A stretch of 64,000 nucleotides of DNA from Mercurialis annua (GCF_937616625.2 NC_065571.1:18847701-18911700), one strand, 5' to 3'; shown: positions 12,398 through 22,907, numbered from the stretch's first letter. Translations and numbers: made by a program. Notes: a model not told the origin generated them from the letters alone.

Positions 12398-12471
12398 AGT
12401 TTGGTCCAGTTACCACTGCAAGTTTGTTTCAATGCTTGTTTGAGAGCAGTTTGGTCCAGTTACCACCGCTA
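12394..12471 (+). repeat. 50-bp leader duplication next to the primer site
   Basis: GAGCAGTTTGGTCCAGTTAC followed by CACTGC-type sequence occurs at 12394 and again at 12444. The same duplication is present in element B (about 59135 and 59183). Element E has only one copy of the GGTCCAGTTACC motif. Confidence 0.75.
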
Positions 12472-12857
12472 GAGTTGTCTGATTGCTTGTTGACTGGGAG
12501 TATTTGTCAGTAAGTATACCTAGGAACTACTGCAGCAAGAGTCAGACCGTGGTTGTCTGTAATTGTGTTATGTGTGCATTAGTAGTACGTGGCATTACAC
12601 GCGCGAACCAGGACTATTAAGTTAGTAAGTGAATAGTATCTGTTTATACGGATGACGAACACAACTAAGTATTTATTGCTTATATTAGGAGATAGAAAGT
12701 GGTTATATGTTTGCAAATTATGAACGATTGAGATGGTAAAGTATTTATTACTTGCGCTGAGGTTATTAAATGGATATTTGTTGCGAATTACGTGCGACTG
12801 GGTTAAATGCTAAATGGTTACAGCATTTTATAAGCTGATTTTGGAATTGCGTGTGAA

Positions 12858-13913
12858 ATGGGCTCAGATGGTCGCTCATGTTTGAAATTGTTTCTTTTCA
12901 GCATGTCTGGGCAAAACGGAGCTCAGTCGCATGCTGAGGAAGAACGGGAGGAAGCGCCTCCTATATTCCAAAACGGGTTTCATAATGAGGTAGGCGAACC
13001 ATCTGGGGTCTATCAGAATGGATTCCACGCAGATAATGGAACATCACCAGAAATATATCAAAATGGTTTTATGTCTGTATCGGAGATAGGTAGTTCTTCT
13101 GGAAACCGAGTTAGAGTGCATTCACCGGAGATAGAATACAGCGAGGAAGAGGAACCAGAGGAAGATCCGGAAGAGGATCCTGAGGAAGACCCTGAGGAGG
13201 ATCCTGAGGAGGATCCTGAAGAAGAAGTAGAAGAAGAAGCAGAAGAGGAAAATCCTCAGGAAGAAGAGTATGAAGAAGAAGAAGAGTTAGATGAATTAGA
13301 TGTCGAGGAATACAGAGGTGACTATTTCTGGTCAAGTGTGCGCAGATACCGCAATTTGAGGGAAGATGCGGACATAGCTAACGATCAGGCGCAAATAGCT
13401 TTAAATCAAGTTAGAAGGCAGATGCGTTCTTTTTCTAGATGGATGTTGACTGTAGGGGCGTACTCTACTGATTTTCTGCGGATGGCAGAGGGAGTCCCTA
13501 ATCTGAACGAAGACAATAGGACTATTAATCGTAGGTATGTCAGGGGTTTAGGACCTCAGTTTGATGAGCTGTATGAGCACGTGGATGAACATTTCAGCAC
13601 GCTTACTACAATGGCCCGTAGGATTGAAACAGAGCATGAATGGTCGGGTGATCCGATACGACCTTATTACTTTAGACGTGAGTACCACCCAGATTACGTC
13701 AGTACGTCCTCCAGAACTACAACCAACCCTTATTTTGTGCAAAGAGGTGGACGAAACTCAGGTAGAACAGTTAGGGGCCGACATACTGGCGTAGTTATTA
13801 GGGAACCTAACGTTCCACACCAGGCACCTCCAGGTATTAGTGATTTACGTGCTTTAAGTAATTGTGTTTATGTGTTTGCATTATTGTGTTTATATAATTG
13901 CTGCATTGCATAG
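12858..13913 (+). CDS. Element A novel acidic ORF (Gag-like position, unknown protein)
   Basis: Up to 351 aa from ATG 12858. An alternative start is ATG 12903 (MSGQNGAQ), just after TTTCTTTTCAG, which looks like a splice acceptor; a donor-like GTAAGTAT lies at 12510. Visible parts: three NGF repeats (FQNGFH, YQNGFH, YQNGF; about residues 38-78), a run of EEDP/EEE at about 95-150, a predicted helical, charged middle (160-260; RRYRNLREDADIAN), and an Arg/Gly-rich end (GRNSGRTVRGRH). The reading after QAPPG may be intron, since CAG-GTATTAG there looks like a donor. I recognise no known family. Its place just after the leader matches a gag, and the basic tail could bind nucleic acid (inference). 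Element B carries a homologue differing mainly at synonymous sites. Confidence 0.72.
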   Translation: MGSDGRSCLKLFLFSMSGQNGAQSHAEEEREEAPPIFQNGFHNEVGEPSGVYQNGFHADNGTSPEIYQNGFMSVSEIGSSSGNRVRVHSPEIEYSEEEEPEEDPEEDPEEDPEEDPEEDPEEEVEEEAEEENPQEEEYEEEEELDELDVEEYRGDYFWSSVRRYRNLREDADIANDQAQIALNQVRRQMRSFSRWMLTVGAYSTDFLRMAEGVPNLNEDNRTINRRYVRGLGPQFDELYEHVDEHFSTLTTMARRIETEHEWSGDPIRPYYFRREYHPDYVSTSSRTTTNPYFVQRGGRNSGRTVRGRHTGVVIREPNVPHQAPPGISDLRALSNCVYVFALLCLYNCCIA

Positions 13914-16772
13914 TAGAATATCAGTAATAGGTTTTGCCTTTAGGATAATACCTCAGAAAGTGAGAACCTATAGGAAGCGCTGTTATTAAATACGTGCCTA
14001 ATGAGAGAAAATATATATAAATATAACTTACAGAAACAATAATATGATAAACATCACATCATATAATTATCCCAAACGTAATTCCTATATTACGTTTTTG
14101 AATTGAAGAAAGAGACGGATTACTTACAGGAAGTCGATGTGAAACATCGGTATCTGCGTCTGTATATGACGTAGTTTAGAGTGTTGCAGAAGTGGATGTG
14201 GTGATTACATCAGTAGAAAATTTTGAATTAATTTGAGTTATCGGAGATATGGAAAGAGAAGGAATGTGACAGAAGAACAATCTGTAAATGACAGAAAATG
14301 ACAGCAATACAAAAAAATTTGACAGCAATACAAAAAATTTGAAATATACCCAATAAGTATAAAGAAAGCCGTTAAGAGTCGCAGAGCGTATCATCTAGAG
14401 TAAGACTTACGATTTTGAAAGTTTTATGATTTTTCAAAGTACAGTTGTGCTCAGACATCGCATATAACATTGCATAATCACGATAGAAATGCATAGAAGA
14501 ATGATTTTCAAAATTTTAGATCATGCATCATATCTTTACAATGATAAAGAAAATGCGATTTTGAGCAACTCCTTGGTGATGAGAGATGTCATCACTCTGA
14601 GCAACAATTGTACTAACGATTTTAAATGATTTATGAAAAGTGGTTTAAAAAGAGCTGCGCAGCCAAAAGAAGTTTTAAAGTCGTTTTGTTCGGTAAGTAA
14701 ACTCGGATATAAAGCCCTCCGACGAAGGATAAAAGATTCTTATTAAATAAGAATAAAAAAAATTGTAAAAGAAACTCCAATAACAGAATAAAGCCATGTT
14801 AATAATTATTGCAACGAAGCTAGTGGAGCTAAAGAAGAATGTGAATAAGGACTTATCGCCGGAGAGCATATGCAGATAGGCTGCAATGCACTGGCAATAC
14901 TTAAGGATACGATATTTATCCTTATGATAAAACGAATGATGAAATGACAGAGAGTTGTGTTAGGCGAAAGAAACGTACAAGTACGCAAGGATGAAGAAGA
15001 TAATCCAGTAAGATGTGAAGGTTCGAAGTTGGATAGATCAAAAGAGATAATGATGCTATATGACTGATATTAAGTAAAGTTACTAATATCAGCATTAAGA
15101 ATTATAAGTTGCGTTAACAGAAAGGAGAAAGGTACACGTATAGACATACGTGTCAGTAAATGTAAGAATGGTGAATGATATGAAGAAAAGTGTAAGGGTA
15201 AAATTCAAATACCCTCAAAATTTAGTAAGGTGATCAGGGAAGTGAAAGTTCTAGAAATACGTCATAAGGATTGTCAGAATAGAGTAGCAGCAATAGAACT
15301 GCTATAAACGAAGGAAAGACGTAACAAATATAACAAGTAAAAGACAAGACAAGATTCGATACTAGTACAAAGAGATAAAGTTATTTAAAGACAATTAGAA
15401 TCAAGATATAAGTGCTAAGGAAGCATAAAGCATATAGGACGACAGTGAATTGAAATTGTTCCCTGACTTTGGGAATTACAAAGTAAGTACAATATAAATG
15501 TTAAGAACAATCGGAAAACCCTTCAAAAGAAGACGAGAGATAGAATAAGAATAAGTTAAGGAACGATTAAGTATCAAGATTGTATTGTAAAAAGTGAAAA
15601 TAAAAATTGACAGTAAGAAGCAGAAGTGTAAAATAGAAAGAAAGCTGATTATACAATAAGAAAGAATGACGATTAAGGAAATAAATAAGTTATTAAGGAT
15701 CTAATGAATCCGTTGAGGATGAAAGTTAAAGATGAAGTTAGTTAAAGGTTAAAGATAAGAAAGAAGTTAAGCGAAAGCTGATTAATGAGAAAAGTTCTCG
15801 AAATAGTTAAATGCTAAAGAAGCATGTAAGATTCTTATGAGGTCATCTTGAATAAGGAACTGTGACGTAAAGGAAGAACATCATTGAATGAAAAGTCAAT
15901 AAGAGATTTAAGGTAAACTCCAAAGAAACAATTAGGTGAAAGTGAAGGGGATAAGAATATGAGTAATATTAGTGAACAAGGGAGACTGTACAAGCCATAC
16001 GATCAGAAGTAACGTGAATTACGTGTCTAAGATAATGGTAAAGAACAAAGGATCACGACTAATAGAACGACATGAAGTTTACGATAGCTTAAAGAAGCGA
16101 AAGAATAAGAAATGGAAGATAGTGAAGGATGTATCAAGTTTAGCTATGTTAAGAGACAGTAACTGTGCTAGACAGGGTACAAGTTGAAAGAGATTAGTTA
16201 ATCAGGAATGAGATGTCAGATAACGGTAGAAAGAAGTAAGAAACGACGATAATCAGTAAGGAAGAAGGATGATATCGTTGGATGATAGTAAAGATTAAAA
16301 GTCATAGATTGTGATTACGAAAGGAAAATACTCATAGGAGTATGAATAAAGTAAGTACGTTATTAAAGATGGAGTCAACACGTCGTGACTATTCATGTAT
16401 AAAGAAGACGAGTAGCAACCCCATGGATGGAACGAGAAAATGTTAGACATAGATTAGTAACAATCAGATAGCAATGACGCAAGGACTACGACATCAAGGA
16501 TACGTCCAAGGCTATTCTATTTCGGGGAAGACAACAAATGAAACGAAAGTAAGAATGAGAAGATTCTCAACTATGCAACAGCAAGAAGCTACTATGAACA
16601 AAATAGATAATCGATTAACAATAAGTACGAAGTCATAACTATAAGTGAGAGCTAAGATTTAAAGTAAAAAAAAGAAACTACGTCTGACACGTAGTAATGG
16701 ACGTCAAGGAAATTATAAGGACGATTTTAAGATCCCAACAAGTTTTATGAAAATTCGAGGACGAATTTTTAT
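13914..16772 (+). other. ORF-free, purine-rich internal region of element A
   Basis: Nearly 2.9 kb without a credible ORF. The plus strand is strikingly rich in A and G from about 14900 to 16700. Long stretches align with 60650-63558 of element B and, in reverse, with 55410-56741 of element C. A hairpin GTGATGA-GAGATG-TCATCAC near 14575 is kept in B near 61227. I see no reverse transcriptase or integrase remnant. Confidence 0.7.
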
Positions 16773-16785
16773 AAGGGGGGAAGAA
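16773..16785 (+). other. Polypurine tract of element A
   Basis: AAGGGGGGAAGAA directly before the 3' LTR, the usual plus-strand primer site. Preceded by GAGGACGAATTTTTAT, a motif shared with elements B, C and (as GAGGACGAATTTATTT) E. Confidence 0.85.
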
Positions 16786-19257
16786 TGTAATACCCCAAAA
16801 TAATTAATTAGCTAATTGGACCACGTGTCCAATTTTGATTCGCCAGAGTTGCAATATTAGAAGAATTTCTGAAAAGATCAAGTAAATAAGTTTCAAGTAG
16901 GTTGGTTTTGGGAAATTAGTTATGCGGAAATCAAGGTTATATTTCAATTCTAAAGTTAGAATTGGAATTAAAAGGAAAAATGTCAAAAAAAGCCCAAAAT
17001 AAAGTGCAGGGACCAAAGTGGTAATTTAGCCACTTTATGTCGAAAATGGAAATTTATAAATTTTGACGGGAACATATTAATATTGGGATTCGTATTGTTT
17101 ATTGGATATAAATAGTACGTATGAAAATTTGTTAAAGGATTAATCAATTTAGTTATGGACTAAATTGAACAAAAGAAAAGTTAAAAAGGATAATTACTAA
17201 CAACTAAAGAAAACAAGGATTAAAGTGTTCCTTTAGCCATGATATATAAGGATTTCCTTTGAAATGAAGAAATCAGAAAGAAAGAAGAAGAAGGCTCCAG
17301 AAAGTGAAAAAAATCGCCGATCGATTTCGTTTCGCCGCCGTTTCTCCGTTCGGCGTCCGTTTCGGACGATTCTCGCGGCAATCTCTTCGGAATTGAATGC
17401 TCTACTGATCTTAAGCATCATATCAAGGTAAGATTTCGGTTTTTGGTGGTGAAAATGGTGTTTTATAGGCTGTTTTGTTCAGAAATTAAGTTTGAATCGA
17501 TACGTCAAGAATCAAGTCGTTTTTCATCGTTTTTGTAAGGATTCTTGATAGATTTTGTGTATAAATGAAGTGGGTATGAATTGGTACAAGTTGTAGGAGT
17601 TTTGGAGCTCCGGAAATGATCCAGGAATGCCGGAAAACACTGCACACGTCGGTGCACGACGTGCTGCATTTCAGCACGTCGTGCAGGCGCACGACGTGCA
17701 CCACAAGGGTGCACGACGTGCACCATGAAGGGCACGACGTGCCCTTCACAAAAATTGAAGGGGCACGACGTGCCAAGGTGACACGAAGTGCCCTAACTCG
17801 ACCCGGATCTCCGTGGGACTTCCGGGAGTGAAAAAGGACCTCCGATAGCTTGATTTGAGTGTGAAACTCAGTGAAATGTTTTGATATAGATATAAAACAT
17901 TATAAATGAAAATTAACATAATAAATAGTCAAGATAAGTACATCGATTAAGTAAGAATCCGATCAAGAAGTTATCAAAATTGAGAGAAACGAATACGAAA
18001 CGAAAGGGGTGATAACTTAAATCTATAACCTAGGGTTTTAGGTTTTTAAGGTTCACGTTTATGTATTAAACGTGTATTTGATCTATATGTATCAGACGTG
18101 TCAGCAAACGGCGGGGTCAGCCGACGTGGTCTAGCACGGGCATATTATCATATTGACTTCGTTATTGATTGGATAGCGGTCACTGTGAGTTGTACTTTTA
18201 CTTTCATGTATTATATATATTAAAATTATTTTATGAAAATATATATATTGTTTTCATGCATCGCATTATATACAATTGATTGGATGTTATACGTTTATTT
18301 AATTTCTATATGCGAGAACTAGTATGCGATCCGAAGAAACTAGCTACCTATTGGGTGTCAATAGGCTGTGTGATCACCAGTATCGAGTCAGTCTAGTATG
18401 TTTGCATTGAGAAATGACTTGACACAGCTGGGAGCTGTTGATGAATATAAAATTACGATTGGGTATATGATTTCGATACGAGAGTGAACTCGGCTACGGT
18501 GTAGCCTGGAAGTCCCCGTATCTAGTGGCTGGGCCACCAGCGAGTTGGACTCGCAATTGATATTTACGATTGGGTTGAATGATATATGATTATTCGAGAG
18601 ATGTGTCGCATGCTAGGATATTAGTTTCGTACGGATCAATTACATGTTTATATGTTTTATATTAATATTTTCTTGAGATGCGATGCTATGTTTCTATATT
18701 AATACTGTTAGTAAATGTCAACTCACTCAGTATTTCTCCAAATACTGACCCCTCACCTTTGATGTCTTTCAGGTGCTTAGCTTGTGGACTTAGCTAGAGG
18801 CCAATTTTGAAGTCCAGAAGTCAGCTGTATATGTTAGTTTCTGACTTCTGTGAGTGCTGCAGTAGTGGTCCTGTGTCGATAGTATAGTAGCCTAGACAGC
18901 AGTTCATTTTGATTGTATATATTAACTGCTGTATTTGTTTTATATGCATTTTGATAGGCTACGTGTTTAGTATATGATCCACGACCCCAGATGCCGGTGT
19001 GAGGTTTTGAGACACTAACTGATGTATATAGTACCGCGAGGCCAGTTCGTACAGGGTACGGTAACTAGAGCCCGCGAGGTTAACGGAACAGTTAGTGTAA
19101 ATGTTTATATATGTTATATATTTGCTTCTGTTGTGTTACGCTGTTTGTTTATATTATTTGCGAAAAATTATTTGTGATTTTAGGCTTGCTACGGGTTCCG
19201 GAGCTACCACTCCCGTTCCCTAGCGCCGGTTGCGGCTCAATATTTTGGGTCGTGACA
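16786..19257 (+). repeat. Element A 3' LTR
   Basis: 2472 bp. Same ends as the 5' LTR and nearly identical to it. The net 33-bp length difference is explained by a 35-bp gain in the palindrome array and a 2-bp loss in the AT run near 18240. Hairpin CAGTATTT-CTCC-AAATACTG at 18728-18747. Confidence 0.92.
17645..17795 (+). repeat. Palindrome array in element A 3' LTR (expanded)
   Basis: Same location as the 5' LTR array but with additional units, including GCACGACGTGCTGCATTTCAGCACGTCGTGC-type sequence (17654-17684; arms GCACGACGTGCTG and CAGCACGTCGTGC). The remaining units GGTGCACGACGTGCACC and AGGGCACGACGTGCCCT are as in the 5' LTR. Confidence 0.85.
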
Positions 19258-19380
19258 CACTGTGCGTTCGCACAGTTGTTGTGCGATCGCACAGCCTGGT
19301 GTGCGATCGCACACCATGATGTGCGATCGCGCACCATGCTGTGCATACGCACAGCATGGCTGTGCTTTCGCACAGCCCCG
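19258..19380 (-). repeat. Palindrome array of the solo LTR
   Basis: Six units in a row: ACTGTGCGTTCGCACAGT (left arm cut by element A), TGTGCGATCGCACA, GGTGTGCGATCGCACACC, TGTGCGATCGCGCA, CATGCTGTGCATACGCACAG (arm continues ATG) and GGCTGTGCTTTCGCACAGCC. One more unit lies left of element A (GCTGTGCGATCGCATAG, 9917-9933). Confidence 0.88.
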
Positions 19381-20298
19381 GAAATTCATTTTCGGGCAAT
19401 TCCGACGTGTTCCAATGCTCCTAACGCGATCTATACGCTATTCTTAACAATATCCATTTCAAAAACGTCGATTAAAACGCATTTACAATTCGTTCGATTC
19501 GTTTAAACGAAATAATACTTAATTACAAATTCTCACAATAAAAACGTCAAGCTTACCTCGATATGAAGCTTAACGATGATAGAGAATCGAATTCTGAACG
19601 AATCGATATAAAGAACTCGTGATTTGGGCGAGAAACGGCGAAACCGCGGCGGATCGCAATCGATCGTCGAAAACCCTTCGTCTGTTCTTTCTTTCCATAC
19701 TCTGATCATTCCTTCTTCTTAAGGAATCATTATATATCTTGGTTAATTGTCCCTTTTAATCCTTCATTTCTTTAACTCAAACCATTTCTCTTTTAAACTT
19801 TCTAATTTAACCAAATGGTTAAATTATCCTTTCAACTCGATTACTTATGTGTTATTTCCATATAAAGAATTCTAACTCAAGATTATTCTTTTCCGCCAAT
19901 AATCTTTTGATTACTATTCTCGAGACTTAATTGGCTAATTTGCAATTTAGTCCTTGAACTTTTCAAAAATTGCAATTTAGTCCAAAACGCATTCGCGTCC
20001 AAATTTTAAAAGGTCTCCGATTGACCCGAAACTTTTACCACATATACTATAAAACATTTCGCGGACTTTGGCGAAATAATTTCCATTTTAAGTCGTAGTG
20101 GCTAAATTACCACTTTAGTCCCTGTACCTTATTTCGAGTTTTTCTTGACATTTTTCCTTCTAATTCCAATTCTAACTTTAGAATTGGAATATAATATTAA
20201 GTTTCTCGAAAATTATTTCCAATATCGCCACCCTGGCGAAACAGGACTGGACACGTAGTCCAATTAAATGTTTCAATATTTTGGGGTATTACAAAAAA

Positions 20299-21515
20299 TA
20301 AACAATATACCCACAATTTCCAATTTTTCTTTTTTCTTTTTCTTTTTTATTTTTTTTGTTCGAAGAGAGATGTTTTAGAACACAGTAATATCATCTCTTT
20401 TAAGGAGAAACAAAAGAGTCTTCAGCACTATTATTTCCAAATTCAAAGGCAAAACTTTACCCTTTAAAGATATATGAGAGAAAACCCATCAGATAAATCA
20501 AAAGATATGAGAGAAAACCCATCAGATAAATCATTCTTTAATGGCTTCAGATCTTTATATGAGGAATTTAAAGTAATCAACCACTTCCCTGTTTAGCTGT
20601 ATTTGTTTGTACTAATAAAAATCGTTCATTTTGAGATAAAAGTTGGATTTTTGATGCTAAATAACAAAAAAATTCATCTTTGTAGTAGTAGTTTTTCATA
20701 ATTAAGTTTGTGGGTGTTATTTTGTTTGATTGCTTTTTTTTTTAACTCTTTTAAAGCTTAGATTATGAATTCATAAAAAAAACATAGATTATGAATTCTG
20801 AGATGATTTAATTAGGTTTTTAATTGATTTTTATAAGATTTAATTAATTAGAGCTAATTAGAAAGAAGAGAGTCAAAAAATGCTAAAAAATTTATAAATA
20901 TAAATTTGGTAAATATTTTAAATATTAAAATTATTTTTGAATTTTTTTTCTACTAGGCTATAAGAGACACATCAATAATGAACGGCTTTTATAACGGTGA
21001 TAAACAAAAGGGTTTAATTGTTCGTTTTTGAAAATAAAAAGGCTTAATTAAATCTAAAGTTAGTTTAAGAGTTTTTGTGTAGTTTTGACAAAGATTTTTT
21101 ATACCTTTTGCCAAATTAAAATGAATGAAGTATTTTTAATTTCTTTAATTATTGGAACTTTAACTAGACCATAAAAATATCATTAATTAAAAATATATAT
21201 TACTTAAATCTAGATCGGATAATTTTCATCCTAAATTTACAAATATGGAATTAAAACAAAAAAAAATAAGAAAGGCAGAGGAATGTTCTTTTATCATACA
21301 TTAGTAGTATTGAATTATATATATATGAAAGAAATAGAAAAAGAGACATGGCATCGAAAAACAGCCACCAAAGTGGGACCTAACCACCAATAATTAAACA
21401 AACCCATATTGTTTGGTTAATTTAATATGGTAAACCTGATTTTAGTGAACTTTTGAACTGTTTCTGTTTTTGTCTTAGGATTCCCTTATATCCCGGTTTG
21501 TAGTACCAAAATATC
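20299..21515. other. AT-rich intergenic region upstream of AFR
   Basis: No gene seen. Contains a tandem duplication of about 32 bp (GAGAGAAAACCCATCAGATA, at about 20474 and 20510). The segment 20830-20960 (GAGCTAATTAGAAAG...) is paralogous to 24770-25230 and there lacks the insertion found at 24797-25108. Confidence 0.6.
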
Positions 21516-21523
21516 TATAAATA
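21516..21523 (+). promoter_or_regulatory. Probable TATA box of the AFR-type gene
   Basis: TATAAATA about 125 bp before the ATG. Between it and the start codon lies a (TA)n run at about 21576-21615, which would fall in the 5' leader. Confidence 0.5.
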
Positions 21524-21572
21524 AATGGAAAACTTACCAGTTTTCAGTTATCAGTTTTGAGAAGTTAACTGT

Positions 21573-21575
<3 letters not shown>

Positions 21576-21615
<40 letters not shown>
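21576..21615. repeat. (TA)n microsatellite in the AFR 5' leader
   Basis: About 20 TA units, 33 bp before the start codon. Likely length-variable. Confidence 0.85.
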
Positions 21616-21617
<2 letters not shown>

Positions 21618-21647
21618 TACTTAAAGAATTCATCTACAAGAAAAACA

Positions 21648-22907
21648 ATGGATAATTCTGAGGCATTGATTCCTGATTTGCCTGATGAGGTAGCAGAGCT
21701 CTGTCTTCTTCACCTCCCGTACCCATACCACGCGTTGCTCCGCTCTGTTTCTTCTTCCTGGAACACAGCCATTTCTCACCCTTCTTTCACTCTCTCCAGG
21801 CTCTCTCTCTCCCTTTCTTCACCCTATCTTTTCGTTTTCGCTTATCGTAAATCCACCGCCGCCATTCAGTGGCAAGCTCTCCACCCTCCGTCTGGCCGTT
21901 GGTTTGTTCTGCCTCCCATGCCCTGTCCTAAAGCCGTATGCCCCCCTGGCTTCTCATGCGCCTCCCTGCCCCGTCAAGGCAAGCTCGTCGTCATGGGGGG
22001 GATGCGCTCGGACACAGAAATTTCAATGAACACTACTTTTGTTTACCGTACGTCAACAAATCAATGGTCTGCAGCCTCTCCTATGCTCACCCCTCGCGCA
22101 TTCTTCGCCGTTGGTAACACGAATGGCAATAACATCATGGCCGTTGGTGGAAGTGGCTCCGGGATTACTGATTCCATCACAGCCGCTGAGTGTTATGACG
22201 CTGACAGCGACACGTGGACATCTCTTGCCAAAATGCACACCGGTCTATGCAGGTACGCAATGACGGAAATAGGGGGAGGTATGGGAGTGTCATGACTCCT
22301 TTAAAATTTCAAAATTGTTAAAAGTAGTACTAAATTTTTTATTTTATTCAATTTAACTCTCCCGGATTGCCTACTTCATATATTATATATTGCAATTTGA
22401 CTCTTTTTTTTGTTGAAATTCTGGCTCCGTCATTGCAGGTACGATTCTGCTGTACTCGGTAATAAGATGTACGTGACTGAAGGTTGGACGTGGCCCTTCA
22501 TGTTTTCTCCCAGGGGCGGGGTCTACGATCCTAAGACGGACACGTGGCAAGGGTTGAAGGATGGAATGAAAGAAGGATGGACTGGATTAAGTACAGTTGT
22601 GGATGACAGATTGTTTGTGATATCAGAACATGGTGACTGTCCGATGAAGGTTTACATTCCCGATCTGGACACGTGGCAACACGTGGGAGGCGATAAGTTT
22701 CCCCGTGAGGCGATGCACAGACCTTTGGCTGTGAGTGGAGCAGAAGGGAAAGTATATGTGGTGTCCAGTGGGCTCAATGTGGCAATAGGGAGAATATATG
22801 AATGTGGGGGTAACCAATGGGAACTTTGTGTTGAATGGAACCTTGTTATTGCTCCTAAGGCTTTTCATGACTTTTCTCCTTCAAATTGTCAGCTGCTTTA
22901 TGCCTAA
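21648..22907 (+). CDS. AFR: F-box/kelch-repeat protein, AFR (ATTENUATED FAR-RED RESPONSE) type
   Basis: Two exons, 21648-22252 and 22439-22907, joined over a 186-bp GT-AG intron give 357 aa. The F-box is at about residues 6-45 (LPDEVAELCLLHLPYPYHAL). Kelch-type repeats follow, with paired glycines (VVMGGMRSD, AVGGSGSG) and the W in YDADSDTWTSL, YDPKTDTWQGL and PDLDTWQHV. The C-terminus ends in CQLLYA. The length and the GYFVLPPM-like and VTEGWTWPFMFSPRGG blocks fit AFR proteins, which act in SCF ubiquitin ligases in far-red (phytochrome A) signalling in Arabidopsis. Reading through the first exon would end within the intron, which confirms splicing. All features look intact. Orthology to AFR is by recognition of the family pattern, not by a search. 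Confidence 0.88.

Larger units (their letters stand above)
9943..19257 (+). mobile_element. Element A: complete non-autonomous LTR retrotransposon, 9315 bp
   Basis: LTRs at 9943-12381 and 16786-19257 both start TGTAATACCCC and end GTGACA. They are nearly identical apart from scattered single changes and a 35-bp difference in the palindrome array, so the insertion is recent. The 5-bp duplication CACTG lies at 9938-9942 and 19258-19262. Next to the 5' LTR is a TGGTATCAGAGC primer site (initiator-Met tRNA type), and before the 3' LTR a polypurine tract. The internal 4.4 kb holds one ORF (12858-13913) and no protease, reverse transcriptase, RNase H or integrase motif, so movement must depend on enzymes from another element. 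Confidence 0.93.
8624..20293 (-). mobile_element. Solo LTR (about 2.35 kb, minus strand) split by element A
   Basis: The two parts are 8624-9942 and 19258-20293. On the minus strand it starts TGTAATACCCC (20293 leftwards) and ends GGGTCGTGACA (8624), the same ends as the LTRs of element A. No internal region, primer site or polypurine tract adjoins either end, so it is a solo LTR. Flanks are AAAAA on both sides (8619-8623 and 20294-20298), a 5-bp target duplication inside the LINE poly-A tail. It carries a palindrome array (9916-9942 plus 19258-19377) and the conserved hairpin at 8978-8997. It differs from the LTRs of A at many sites, so it is an older insertion. Confidence 0.88.

Noticed and set aside
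12235..12513. ORF across the LTR end and primer site of element A
   Set aside because: Crosses the LTR border and primer site, and is not kept in B or E.
13111..13335. Leu-rich minus-strand ORF that resembles a membrane segment
   Set aside because: Antisense of the GAGGAAGAT-type acidic repeats in the element A ORF.
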